Positions 8,801-16,783 of a stretch of DNA of 64,000 nucleotides are shown here, piece by piece. The DNA is from Tolypothrix bouteillei VB521301 (GTDB taxonomy: Bacteria > Cyanobacteriota > Cyanobacteriia > Cyanobacteriales > Nostocaceae). The stretch lies in contig NZ_JHEG04000001.1 of the NCBI RefSeq assembly GCF_000760695.4, positions 4,980,895 through 5,044,894 on the forward strand, in the 5' to 3' direction. The position numbers were made by a program, and so were the translations under genes. Below the pieces are notes generated by a model that saw only the letters and a program-made list of their open reading frames with translations, had not been told where the DNA came from and made no database searches. Every line of letters starts with the position of its first letter. The first letter of the stretch is position 1.

Positions 8801-9329
8801 GATCGTTCGTCATTTGACCGAACTGCATGGAGGAACAGTTCATGCAGCTAGCTCTGGGGAAGGGCTTGGAGCCACATTCACCGTCAGGCTGCCCTTGATG
8901 GCTCATGAGGAAGAGTCAGAGCCAGAAATTTCAACGGCGGCTCCATCGGTTGACTTAAGTCAATTGCGGATTTTGGTGGTGGATGACGATGAGGATATGC
9001 GGGATGTAGTACAGGTTATTCTAGAACAACAGGGAGCGCAAGTTACGGTTGCCGCAACGGCTGCTGAGGTGCTGATGCTGTTCGATCGCCAACCGCCCGA
9101 TCTTTTAATTAGTGACATTGGAATGCCAGATATGGATGGCTATATGCTGATGGAGCAAATTCGCAGGCGATCGCCACAGCAGGGCGGGCTGATTCGTGCG
9201 ATTGCGCTAACTGCCTATGCAGGAGAATACGACCAACGCCAAGCCCTCAAAGTCGGCTTCCAGAAACATCTTCCCAAGCCTGTTGAACCAGAAGCGTTAG
9301 TCAATGCAATCTCAGAACTCACTGGCTAA
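5862..9329 (+). CDS. Hybrid histidine kinase with KdpD-like membrane region, five PAS domains and receiver
   Basis: A 1155-residue sensor. Residues about 25-115 hold hydrophobic helices like the DUF4118/KdpD four-helix region. Five PAS units follow, starting near residues 140, 275, 393, 517 and 642. The HisKA box is HELRSPLN (His near residue 800). The HATPase has N-box NLLSNAIKFTP and glycine boxes DTGIGIS and GGLGLGLAIV. The C-terminal receiver has DDDED, phospho-acceptor Asp in SDIGMPDMDG and the conserved Lys in LPKPVE. It should autophosphorylate and relay internally to its own receiver; the output partner is unknown, with the co-translated HTH protein a candidate. Kinase and receiver parts closely resemble the next gene. 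Confidence 0.93.
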   Translation: MTKANSEFRMGGQGRWKILRTEVLKYGVALLSVALALGFNLLCSPYLDSTRTPLFFAAVMVSSWYGGLTSGLLATALSVLAIDYFLVEPIHSLSSPNLANLARLSVFVMAAILINSLNEAQRIAQRRAEANLQSLRESEARFGCLVESNIIGIIVADLSGPILEANDIFLQMLGYTQEELRSGRVHWREITTPESLEVSERAVQELKTTGACNPFEKEYIRKDGSRVPVLHGAAMTGDTTVIGFVLDLSDRKRSEGAQQEAARRERELHSKVQAAKEQLETVLASINDQFLVLDREWRYIYANPRVEEIAGISRENLLGKCIWEVFPDTVGSQFYVEVHRAVAEQRIIHFEYFYLPWHRWFENHIYPSETGVSVLVTEITARKRAEETLRRTNQTLQTLIDACPVAIAFFDPQGIVRLWNRSAEAVFGWSAGEVLGQFMPTVPHRRQEFLASIQTVLSGRSLSGFEAQHQCKDGQMVDLEIWANLTYDAEGNPGCLGIALDITQRKQAEAALRISEERYRLLVATTTAVVWTTNADGRFICAQPSWEDYTGQCWEEYAGWGWVEMFHPEDREQLKARWEYALAERSFYEAEGRLWHAPSGQYRHIISRAVPLLNADGSVREWIGMDTDIHARKQAEVALRQSESRYQVLVSNMPGMVYRYSPRADGADTFTYVSSGSRELVELEPETILQDANSFLSLIHPDDFSSFQDSVAIAFEKSLPWQWEGRLMTLSGQLKWIQGRSRPEQTEYGEAWDGLLVDITARKLAEAEREQLLAREQAAREQAEAANRIKDEFLAVLSHELRSPLNPILGWTKLLQTGKLDARASQRALETIERNAKLQTQLIEDLLDVSRILRGKMALTICPINLVTIIESAMETVRLAAEAKHIQIQTVVTLDNGRVSGDSARLQQIVWNLLSNAIKFTPDGGKVEICLDQIDTYAQIQVRDTGIGISPDFLPYVFDYFRQENSTTIRKFGGLGLGLAIVRHLTELHGGTVHAASSGEGLGATFTVRLPLMAHEEESEPEISTAAPSVDLSQLRILVVDDDEDMRDVVQVILEQQGAQVTVAATAAEVLMLFDRQPPDLLISDIGMPDMDGYMLMEQIRRRSPQQGGLIRAIALTAYAGEYDQRQALKVGFQKHLPKPVEPEALVNAISELTG

Positions 9330-9381
9330 CCCCGTACTGTTCTCAAAGTTTTGTCTTTTCCTCTCAGCCTACTTTTGTGCA

Positions 9382-11118
9382 ATGCATGACGTTTTAGTTA
9401 ATTTGTTTAGCTCGGGCTTATTTATTCCTCACGGTCACTGCTACCTGTGGAAACCAGGGTTAGTTTGGTTGCATTTAATTTCTGATGCCATCATTGCACT
9501 GGCTTACTACTCTATTCCCCTGACCTTATTTTACTTTGTTCGCAAGCGACAAGACTTACCTTTCTCCTGGATATTTTTGTTATTTGCAGCTTTTATTATT
9601 TCCTGTGGCACAACCCACATTGCCGAAATCTGGACACTTTGGCATCCTACCTATTGGCTATCTGGCATCCTCAAAGCTGGAACTGCCGTCATTTCATTTT
9701 TTACAGCGGTAGAACTTGTACCACTGGTTCCTCAAGCTTTAGCGCTACCCAGCCCGATTCAATTAGCACAGGCAAACGAGGCATTACACGCACAAATTCA
9801 GGAACGCTTGCTAGTTGAGAATCAACTCAGACGACTTCAAGACGAACTCGAGCAGCGTGTACGGATACGAACTGCTGAACTGGTGAAGGTGAACCAGCAA
9901 TTACAACAAGAAATTGACGAGCGACACCGGGCTGAAGCCGAACGCGAACAACTGCTGGTGCGGGAGCAAGCTGCCCGCGAGCAAGCAGAAGCAGCAAACC
10001 GCATCAAAGATGAGTTTTTAGCAGTATTGTCCCACGAGTTGCGATCGCCTCTCAATCCGATTTTAGGTTGGGCGAAACTGTTACAATCCCGTACCCTCGA
10101 CGAGCAAAAGACAAAACACGCCCTAGCCACTATCGAGCGCAATGCTCAATTGCAAACGCAACTGATTGGGGATTTGCTAGATGTCTCGCGCATTCTGCGG
10201 GGTAAACTCAGCCTTAACATTGCTCCGGTTGATTTAGCTGATACCATTAAAGCCGCCATGGAAACAGTGCGCCTAGCTGCAGAAGCCAAGTCAATTCAAA
10301 TTGAAACAGCAATTAACATTACCATAGGAAAAGTTGCAGGAGATTCCGGTCGGATTCAGCAAATTATCTGGAATTTGTTAGCAAATTCAGTCAAGTTCAC
10401 GCCCGAGGGAGGACGGGTAGAGATTCGCTTAGAGCGTGTTGGAACTCAAACCCAAATCACCGTCAGCGATACAGGTAAGGGTATCAGTCCTGACTTTTTA
10501 CCTTATGTCTTTGACTCTTTCCGTCAGGCAGATAGTGCCACAACCCGAAAATTTGGTGGATTGGGACTGGGGCTGGCAATTGTCCGCCATCTGACAGAAT
10601 TACACGGGGGCGTGGTGACAGCACACAGTTTGGGAGAAGGGAAAGGAGCCACTTTCACACTCAGGCTACCACTGATAAAGAAAGGTGCCGAATTAGAAAA
10701 CGAACCGAGTGCCAATTGTACAACCCAAGAGTTTGCAACTTCACCGCTTGCAGGGCTGCAAATATTAGTTGTGGATGATGAGGTAGATACTCGCGACTAT
10801 ATCAGCTTTGTGTTGGAGCAAGCTGGGGCGAATGTGATTTCGGCTGAATCAGCAGATCGAGCACTGCAAATACTGGTGCAATTCACTCCAGATATTTTGC
10901 TGAGTGATATTGGAATGCCAGAAATGGATGGTTATGGGTTGATCCGGAAGGTGCGAGCGATGTCATCCGAACAAGGGGGAGAAATCCCGGCGATCGCTCT
11001 GAGTGCTTATGCTGGAGAAATAAATCATCAATTCGCCTTAGCCGCCGGATTTCAACACCATCTTTCCAAACCTATAGAACCAGAACAGCTCATTTCAACA
11101 CTCATAAAATTAGTTTGA
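9382..11118 (+). CDS. Ethylene-receptor-like hybrid histidine kinase
   Basis: The 578-residue protein (ATG 9382; an in-frame ATG at 9304 would add 26 residues overlapping the previous gene) starts with a three-helix membrane domain matching plant ETR1 and Synechocystis Slr1212. Conserved positions are ISD and AYYSIP in helix 1 (Asp25 and Tyr32 of ETR1) and SCGTTH in helix 2, which keeps the Cys and His that bind copper and ethylene. A coiled coil follows, then HisKA (HELRSPLN), HATPase (NLLANSVKFTP, DTGKGIS, GGLGLGLAIV) and a receiver (VVDDE, SDIGMPEMDG, LSKPIE). There is no GAF domain, unlike ETR1. Family assignment is confident; ethylene binding itself is inferred from the conserved ligands. 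Confidence 0.9.
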   Translation: MHDVLVNLFSSGLFIPHGHCYLWKPGLVWLHLISDAIIALAYYSIPLTLFYFVRKRQDLPFSWIFLLFAAFIISCGTTHIAEIWTLWHPTYWLSGILKAGTAVISFFTAVELVPLVPQALALPSPIQLAQANEALHAQIQERLLVENQLRRLQDELEQRVRIRTAELVKVNQQLQQEIDERHRAEAEREQLLVREQAAREQAEAANRIKDEFLAVLSHELRSPLNPILGWAKLLQSRTLDEQKTKHALATIERNAQLQTQLIGDLLDVSRILRGKLSLNIAPVDLADTIKAAMETVRLAAEAKSIQIETAINITIGKVAGDSGRIQQIIWNLLANSVKFTPEGGRVEIRLERVGTQTQITVSDTGKGISPDFLPYVFDSFRQADSATTRKFGGLGLGLAIVRHLTELHGGVVTAHSLGEGKGATFTLRLPLIKKGAELENEPSANCTTQEFATSPLAGLQILVVDDEVDTRDYISFVLEQAGANVISAESADRALQILVQFTPDILLSDIGMPEMDGYGLIRKVRAMSSEQGGEIPAIALSAYAGEINHQFALAAGFQHHLSKPIEPEQLISTLIKLV

Positions 11119-11141
11119 ATTTTTACACCAGGGCAAGTATG

Positions 11142-11223
11142 ATACTAAATCGCCCTAACGATTAGAAATCGTGGCTATACAAACAAAGTCCGCCTGCGCG
11201 GACTGATACCAATTCACGAAATA
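11142..11223 (+). repeat. Intergenic palindromic repeat, copy 1
   Basis: It carries ATACTAAATCGCCCTAACGA, a small stem-loop around AGAAATCGT, then GGCTATACAA and the palindrome AGTCCGCCTGCGCGGACT. Copy 2 follows 25 bp later. The same family is embedded in the coding frame at 76-135. Confidence 0.85.
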
Positions 11224-11247
11224 CCAAAATACCGTTGAGCTTGTATA

Positions 11248-11331
11248 ATACTAAATCGCCCTAACGATGTTCGTAATCGTGGCTATACAAACAAAGTCCG
11301 CCTGCGCGGACTGATACCAATTCACGAAATA
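11248..11331 (+). repeat. Intergenic palindromic repeat, copy 2
   Basis: Direct repeat of 11142-11223, differing mainly in the first stem-loop (ACGATGTTCGTAATCGT). From GTGGCTATAC through CACGAAATA the two copies match base for base at an offset of 108. Confidence 0.85.
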
Positions 11332-11498
11332 TATGATACCTGTAGATTGATTGTAGGGGCGCAACGTTGCCGCGCCCTTACCAAAGTATTTGTATTACCA
11401 AAAAAGTGAAATGATATGAGTAGTAAGGGGGTATACAACTCGGAGTTGGTATGAGTCCTCATCTGGCAAAACATCCGCATGCAAAGACAATCTAAATT

Positions 11499-12053
11499 CT
11501 ACAAAAACATCTTCATCTCAGTTTCTGTACAAATTCCCTGTAAAGGTTTATCCCAAGGGTCTACTGGTAATTGGAAGATGTAAGCAAATTCAAATACAAT
11601 ACCTATAGTTGGTTTGTTTTCCCACTCAGCAGAACTCAACAATCGGTCATAATATCCACCGCCATAACCCAAGCGGTAACCTTGGTAGTCACAAGCGACA
11701 CAGGGTACAAGAATTAAGTCCACTTCCACGGGGTTTATGGTAGAAGCATTGGGTGATGGTTCGATAATTCCATAATTACCAGTTTTTACAGGATCGTCAG
11801 GCATCCAATAATGCCAGATAAGTCTATTATCGATGCACCGAGGGAATCCCCAACAGCGAGATGTGTCTGTGAATAGAAAGCTGAGATCTGGTTCTTGGCG
11901 AAAGCTGAAATAAGCCAGTATTGTTTTTGAGCGAGCAAAAATAGACGACTGTATAAGGTTTTGGCAAATGCGATCGCTCTTTTGTTTCCACTGTGCTACA
12001 GACATTGACTGACGTTTTTTGAGTAGCGATCGCCTTAATTCCGTTTTTTTCAT
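11499..12053 (-). CDS. 5-formyltetrahydrofolate cyclo-ligase
   Basis: A 184-residue protein of the YgfA/MTHFS family, which uses ATP to convert 5-formyl-THF to 5,10-methenyl-THF in one-carbon metabolism. The N-terminus KTELRRSLLKKRQSM is the family's helical start with the Arg/Lys contacts for ATP, and GYGGGYYDR (residues about 130-138) is the nucleotide-binding signature. Length is normal. It stands alone on the minus strand between a repeat-rich gap and a truncated gene, and looks cytosolic. A HIP1-like GCGATCGC sits just inside its 5' end. Confidence 0.9.
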   Translation of the reverse strand: MKKTELRRSLLKKRQSMSVAQWKQKSDRICQNLIQSSIFARSKTILAYFSFRQEPDLSFLFTDTSRCWGFPRCIDNRLIWHYWMPDDPVKTGNYGIIEPSPNASTINPVEVDLILVPCVACDYQGYRLGYGGGYYDRLLSSAEWENKPTIGIVFEFAYIFQLPVDPWDKPLQGICTETEMKMFL

Positions 12054-12120
12054 TCAAAATCTCACACCACAACAATTCCATCCCCAATTTCTTTAAAAAG
12101 TCGGGGATCTAGCAGCCCTA

Positions 12121-12642
12121 TCAATTTTGTTCCAAGATGTGCTGAAATTCCTCTATTGAACCAACAGTAATTGCTTGCCTGTGGAGTTGCTTGAGAACAG
12201 GTATATCGTACAAATTCTCAATTTTTGCAATTATCTCTGGTGGCACTTCTCCAAACCTGGTTGCTAAGTTATCAATGACACACTCTCGCTGTACTTTTAA
12301 CATTCCTACGCGCTCAACACTCGTGATATATGGCATTTTCTTCTGCTCCTCGTAACAATTTATTTCAGTATCAAACATTCGCTCTTGCTCCTTCGGCAAA
12401 GCCATCATCCAGTCAATCACTCGAAAAAGCTGAAGAATTTTGTCTTTATTGTATCCCGACTCATACAACTGCCTAATTAAACTCAGTTTCCACCGCAATC
12501 GCCCTTCTGGATCTTGAATGGTAGTTTGAGTTCGTAAGTGTGCCATCACTATCACAGCAAAGGGGTTAGTATTTTGTTCGCTTGTTGTCAATTGTGTTTC
12601 ATAATCTAGCAGTTTTACAATCGGAAACTTCAGCCTCATCAA
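12121..12642 (-). CDS. Rpn/PD-(D/E)XK transposase-family nuclease, C-terminal remnant
   Basis: The 173-residue frame matches only the C-terminal half of the roughly 300-residue Rpn-type proteins common in cyanobacteria: FPIVKLLDYE, NPFAVIVMAHL, RLRWKLSLIRQLYESGY, IDWMMALP, YITSVERVGM and the tail after it. The catalytic nuclease half that should precede the FPIVKLL segment is missing, and the DNA beyond 12642 encodes part of another protein on the other strand. It is most likely a 5'-truncated remnant without nuclease activity; the ATG at its head may allow expression of a fragment. Confidence 0.7.
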   Translation of the reverse strand: MMRLKFPIVKLLDYETQLTTSEQNTNPFAVIVMAHLRTQTTIQDPEGRLRWKLSLIRQLYESGYNKDKILQLFRVIDWMMALPKEQERMFDTEINCYEEQKKMPYITSVERVGMLKVQRECVIDNLATRFGEVPPEIIAKIENLYDIPVLKQLHRQAITVGSIEEFQHILEQN

Positions 12643-12644
12643 AC

Positions 12645-12932
12645 AACCCCACAGTTCATAGCCGTACTGTTGAAGCCAAGCAAGACAAATTTGAAGAAGG
12701 CTGGGGTCAATGCTTAGCTGAAATGATAGCAGTACAGCGAATTAATAATGATTTTGAAATGAATATTTTTGGAATTGTTTCTAATGGCAAAATATGGCAG
12801 TTTGGTAAGTTAACTGCTGATGTTTTTACTAGAAATAAAAATATCTATGTAATTCAGGAGTTAGATAAATTATTTGCTGCTGTTAATTATGTTTTTCAAC
12901 AGTGCGAGTTGCAAATAAATAAGAATATTTGA
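12645..12932 (+). pseudogene. Remnant of a cyanobacterial type I restriction-like / PD-(D/E)XK hypothetical protein
   Basis: From about 12645 the plus frame reads VEAKQDKFEEGWGQCLAEM, FGIVSNGKIWQFGKL and DKLFAAVNYVFQQC, the C-terminal part of a cyanobacterial family with a restriction-endonuclease-like core (the E-A-K strand is typical). Sequence upstream in this frame is the reverse complement of the neighbouring remnant, so there is no proper N-terminus or start. I read it as a broken gene. The family assignment rests on memory of similar cyanobacterial proteins and is moderate. Confidence 0.55.
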
Positions 12933-13010
12933 TAAAAATTGCAATGACATCGCAGATCTTTAAGCAAAGTGGGTAACCTATCACCAAGTATCGCAGTTAC
13001 CAACTCATTT

Positions 13011-13733
13011 ATGCTAACTTCACTACGAATCGCTACTTGGAATCTTGCAAAACCCAAACCCAATGGATGGAGTAAAAACCCAGCTATTCTTGAGAAAATA
13101 CACGAAATTAATGCCGATATCTGGATTTTGACTGAAACTAACGACGTTATTAATCCAGGAGAGCAATATTCTCAAGCTGCGAGTTATTCCGAACCAGAAT
13201 GGAATGGTTTTAAATGGACAACGATTTGGTCTCGTTTGCCTATTATGCGACATTGGCAAACCTATGACCCTTGGATTGGTGTTTGTGCAGAAATTTTCAC
13301 CCCTATAGAGAACTTATTAGTTTATGGAACAATTATTACTTATGCCCGTGATGGTGTTCTAAATAAAGAGGCAAAAATTTGGGAACGCCACTATGAATCT
13401 ATTCAAAGTCACAGCCGAGATTGGAAAAAATTGAAAAAACTTTTGCCTTTGTGCGTAGCTGGTGACTTTAATGAAGCTTTGAGCCAGCCTTTTAGTTATG
13501 GAACTCCTAAAGGACGAGAAATGCTCAATCAGGGGTTGGAGCAAAGCAACTTAGTTTGCGTGACTGCTAATAGTGAACTTGGCTATAATATTGACCATAT
13601 TTGCCTGAGTTTGGAATGGGCAAAAAGAGTACAAAATGCGAACAAATGGCAAGCTTATAAAAGTAATGGTCATCCAGTTACCGACCACTTTGGCGTTTCT
13701 GTAGATTTATCTTTTGATACCTCTTGTAGCTGA
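13011..13733 (+). CDS. Endonuclease/exonuclease/phosphatase (EEP) family protein
   Basis: Starting at ATG 13011 (a GTG at 12969 would add 14 unlikely residues), the 240-residue protein keeps all EEP active-site blocks in order: ATWNL, the metal-binding Glu in LTETND, AGDFNEA, NIDHIC, and TDHFGV with the catalytic His. It should hydrolyse phosphodiester or phosphomonoester bonds with Mg2+; whether the substrate is DNA, lipid or nucleotide cannot be said. No signal peptide. It lies alone between gene remnants and a repeat-rich gap. Confidence 0.85.
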   Translation: MLTSLRIATWNLAKPKPNGWSKNPAILEKIHEINADIWILTETNDVINPGEQYSQAASYSEPEWNGFKWTTIWSRLPIMRHWQTYDPWIGVCAEIFTPIENLLVYGTIITYARDGVLNKEAKIWERHYESIQSHSRDWKKLKKLLPLCVAGDFNEALSQPFSYGTPKGREMLNQGLEQSNLVCVTANSELGYNIDHICLSLEWAKRVQNANKWQAYKSNGHPVTDHFGVSVDLSFDTSCS

Positions 13734-13832
13734 ATAACAGAGGCGGAGCTTCACAAGAAAATCATTCCCAGGCGGAGCGTGGAAACGAAAGTTGATTTTA
13801 ATTTACTATTGTCAAAATTCTCAACTACAGAA

Positions 13833-13857
13833 CCCCGACTTCTTGAAAAAGTCGGGG
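13833..13857. repeat. Dispersed hairpin CCCCGACTT...AAGTCGGGG
   Basis: Nine-bp perfect stem with a short A-rich loop. Related hairpins (CCCGATTTC...GAAATCGGG) occur at 31653 and 31893. There is no T-run, so terminator function is uncertain. Confidence 0.7.
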
Positions 13858-13943
13858 AGATCGGGCAAATATCGTTTAGATAAGACTCGATCCTCCTTAG
13901 CTCCCCGATGAATTGGGGGAGAACAAAGCTCCCTCTTTTTAAG

Positions 13944-14093
13944 GCTACGGTGGTGTACACAAGTCTTATATAGTGCATTCAAAGCGGTTTCGATCCCCCC
14001 TAACCCCCCTTAAAAAAGGGGGGAACTGAATTCCAATTCTCCCTTTTCACGCTGTTTCATCTCTTTTTTAGAGATCTGTACACCACCGTAGCT
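13944..14093. mobile_element. MITE-like element with 16-bp perfect terminal inverted repeats
   Basis: GCTACGGTGGTGTACA (13944-13959) and TGTACACCACCGTAGC (14078-14093) are exact reverse complements and bound a 150-bp non-coding stretch. Inside is a second imperfect palindrome around CCCCCCTT AAAAAAGGGGGG. The whole 13734-14175 gap contains no convincing gene. Confidence 0.7.
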
Positions 14094-14175
14094 TTTTCAG
14101 GGGAGTTGGGGGATCTTCAAGGATTAAATATTGTTAACTGAACCGTATTGGGAGATTGGGGATCTAACTTTATTA

Positions 14176-15120
14176 TTAAGCAGCGTTTTTACGCCACCAG
14201 TCAATTGTATTCTTCAGCCCTTGCTTAAAGTCTACTTGGGCAGTAAAGTCAAAAGCTTGCTTGGCTCTTTCTGTATCTAAACAACGGCGAGGTTGTCCGT
14301 TAGGTTTATCTGTTTCCCAAATAATTTCGCCTTCAAATTCCATTAACTCACAAATGAGATGAATTAAGTCGCGAATAGAAATTTCATAACCCGTTCCCAA
14401 GTTGACAGGTTCGGGATCGTTGTAGTATTGGGTACCCATAACGATACCTCGTGCAGCGTCTTCTGAATATAAAAACTCGCGAGTTGGGCTACCATCACCC
14501 CAAACCGGAAGTTTCTTTTCTCCTTTAAGCTGCGCTTCATAAACTTTACGAATTAACGCTGGAATGACATGAGAGCTTCTGGGGTCAAAATTGTCTTCCG
14601 GGCCGTATAAGTTCACTGGCAATAGGTAAATGCCGTTAAAATTGTACTGTTGGCGGTAGGCTTGCAGTTGAACGAGAAGGGCTTTTTTGGCGATTCCATA
14701 GGGGGCGTTTGTTTCCTCTGGGTAGCCATTCCACAGGTCGTCTTCTTTGAATGGGACGGGAGTAAATTTGGGATAGGCACAGATAGTCCCAACACAGATA
14801 AACTTTTCTACTCCAGCTTGATAAGCAGCATGAATCAACTGCGTACCCATCATTAAGTTGTCGTAGAACAATTCAGCTGGTTTTTCACGGTTCAGACCAA
14901 TTCCACCGACATGGGCTGCTAGGTGAATGATAATGTCTTGTTGATCGACTGCTCTTTGGCAATTTTCCCACAGACGCAGGTCGCACTCACGCGATCGCGT
15001 GACTGTAATTTTGTTTTGCTCAGCGCCAGCCTTACAGAGTTGGTCAATGACTTGACGTCCCAAAAAACCAGCTCCACCAGTTACGAGAATACGTTTGTTT
15101 TTAAGTTCTAAGGTGCTCAT
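14176..15120 (-). CDS. fcl: GDP-L-fucose synthase
   Basis: This 314-residue extended SDR carries out the epimerase/reductase step from GDP-4-keto-6-deoxy-mannose to GDP-L-fucose. It has GGAGFLG (residues 16-22), HVGGIG after the NAD-binding fold, YGIAKKA as the catalytic YxxxK, and [10 protein letters not shown] and [13 protein letters not shown], which are hallmark WcaG/Fcl segments. It follows gmd by 49 bp on the same strand, so both steps of GDP-fucose synthesis are made together. The product probably feeds the exopolysaccharide genes upstream. Confidence 0.95.
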   Translation of the reverse strand: MSTLELKNKRILVTGGAGFLGRQVIDQLCKAGAEQNKITVTRSRECDLRLWENCQRAVDQQDIIIHLAAHVGGIGLNREKPAELFYDNLMMGTQLIHAAYQAGVEKFICVGTICAYPKFTPVPFKEDDLWNGYPEETNAPYGIAKKALLVQLQAYRQQYNFNGIYLLPVNLYGPEDNFDPRSSHVIPALIRKVYEAQLKGEKKLPVWGDGSPTREFLYSEDAARGIVMGTQYYNDPEPVNLGTGYEISIRDLIHLICELMEFEGEIIWETDKPNGQPRRCLDTERAKQAFDFTAQVDFKQGLKNTIDWWRKNAA

Positions 15121-15169
15121 TTTTTGTCCTCATAGTAGAAAAAGCTGATAGCTCATCGCTCATCGCTTA

Positions 15170-16249
15170 TTAGAAGTGGAGCACACCCAGTTCTTGCCGA
15201 ATCATGGCATTGTCTTGCAACACCTTTGAGACTTTACCGTTAGGCGACTTGAGACCCAATGCTTGCAGGTCGGCTTCCACCATAATGGCGACCAATTGCT
15301 CAAATGTGACCGATGGGGTCCAGTTTAACTTTTGCCGCGCTTTTGTAGAATCCCCAATCAACAAATCCACTTCCGCCGGACGAAGATAGCGCTCATCAAA
15401 CTCCACGTAGTCTTGCCAGTTCAGATTGACATAACCAAATGCCAGTTCTAAAAACTCTCGTACTGAGTGAGTTTCGCCAGTTGCAATCACGTAATCATCA
15501 GCCTGGTCTTGCTGCAACATCAGCCACATGGCTCTGACGTAATCTTTGGCGTATCCCCAGTCACGCTTGGCATCCAGATTCCCCATGTACAGCTTTTTCT
15601 GCTTACCTGCGAAAATTCTGGCCACTGCCATTGTAATTTTGCGCGTCACAAAAGTTTCTCCCCTTCTGGGAGATTCGTGGTTGAACAAAATACCGTTACA
15701 AGCAAACATCCCGAATGATTCGCGGTAATTTACTGTTTGCCAGTGAGCGTAAACCTTAGCACAGGCGTAAGGGCTGCGGGGGTAAAACCGTGTAGTCTCT
15801 TTCTGTGGGATTTCTTGTACCAAACCATACATTTCCGAAGAACCTGCTTGGTAAAATCTCACTTGAATGCCAGTGCGGTGCTGATAGTCGCGAATTGCTT
15901 CTAACAGACGCAATGTTCCCATTCCCACTGAATCCACCGTGTATTCTGGCGAATCAAAGCTGACTCGAACGTGGGATTGAGCACCTAAATTATAAATTTC
16001 GAGTGGCTGAACTTCTTCTAAAATCCGCCGCAGAGTGGTACCGTCTGTTAAGTCGCCGTAGTGGAGAAGTAGCTTCACACCCTCTTTGTGAGGGTCTTCA
16101 TACAGGTGATCGATACGATCTGTATTGAAAGTTGAAGTTCGACGGATGATACCGTGAACCTCGTAACCTTGCTCTAGCAAAAATTCACTTAGGTAGGAAC
16201 CATCTTGCCCGGTAATACCAGTGATTAATGCTCGCTTCCGTTGCGTCAT
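15170..16249 (-). CDS. gmd: GDP-mannose 4,6-dehydratase
   Basis: A 359-residue enzyme that dehydrates GDP-mannose to GDP-4-keto-6-deoxy-mannose. Visible are [10 protein letters not shown] (NADP-binding loop), the catalytic [16 protein letters not shown] (YxxxK), [16 protein letters not shown] and [15 protein letters not shown], all standard for Gmd. Length is normal. It is the first of a two-gene unit with fcl; the 530-bp gap upstream separates it from the sugar transferase gene on the same strand. Confidence 0.96.
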   Translation of the reverse strand: MTQRKRALITGITGQDGSYLSEFLLEQGYEVHGIIRRTSTFNTDRIDHLYEDPHKEGVKLLLHYGDLTDGTTLRRILEEVQPLEIYNLGAQSHVRVSFDSPEYTVDSVGMGTLRLLEAIRDYQHRTGIQVRFYQAGSSEMYGLVQEIPQKETTRFYPRSPYACAKVYAHWQTVNYRESFGMFACNGILFNHESPRRGETFVTRKITMAVARIFAGKQKKLYMGNLDAKRDWGYAKDYVRAMWLMLQQDQADDYVIATGETHSVREFLELAFGYVNLNWQDYVEFDERYLRPAEVDLLIGDSTKARQKLNWTPSVTFEQLVAIMVEADLQALGLKSPNGKVSKVLQDNAMIRQELGVLHF

Positions 16250-16783
16250 GCTTAATTTTTCCTTGTTTTTACTGCTGAAATGGTTACAGAAAACCCTGGT
16301 ATAACTTAACAGGTATTTGTTTAATTGCCCAATGGGAAACCTACCAATCCCACTATCGCCTCAGCTTGCTGACATAAGTAAATTTGCTGAATGGAATGCT
16401 TGCTGTCAGGCGTATCTAACTTAACGAGCAAATTTTTGTTGTTTTTGTAATTTTTTTAGAATCTTTATCCAAATTTCATATATAATTGTCTTCTGTTAAG
16501 ATTGTATAAAAATTTGAGTGATATTATGTTCGCTTAATTAGTTATAAAAAAGAAAATCTGTGCAAAAGTCTGAAAGCCTCTTTCTCCCTGCTCCCTGCAA
16601 AGCTGCTGTTTTTACGATCGGTCTTTAATCGAACTTGATATGATGGTCTCCCCTCGTCTTCTAAAGATCGGGGATCTGCAAAAAATTGCAAAGCAAAAAG
16701 TCAAAAGTCAACAAAAGGTTCTCATCCCGTTTTGACTTTTGACTCTGTAATTTATTTAGGATATTAGCTAGATCGACGCAATA
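16250..16783. other. Intergenic gap upstream of gmd
   Basis: No reading frame looks real. It is A/T-rich from 16430 to 16560 (likely gmd promoter region) and holds short repeat words near 16575-16675 and a hairpin next to the sugar transferase end. Confidence 0.5.
16699..16744 (-). terminator. Hairpin downstream of the sugar transferase gene
   Basis: AGTCAAAAGTCA and TGACTTTTGACT are perfect 12-bp inverted repeats lying 40 bp past the stop on the minus strand. There is no clear U-run, so it may be a repeat that stabilises the 3' end rather than a true terminator. Confidence 0.45.

Noticed and set aside
9304..9381. Longer start for the ethylene-receptor-like kinase
   Set aside because: The extra residues overlap the upstream gene and do not fit the family N-terminus, which starts just before the first helix.
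12582..12644. Start of the restriction-like remnant at ATG 12582
   Set aside because: This stretch is the reverse complement of the conserved FPIVKLLDYE part of the Rpn remnant, so it is not genuine coding sequence for the plus-strand protein.
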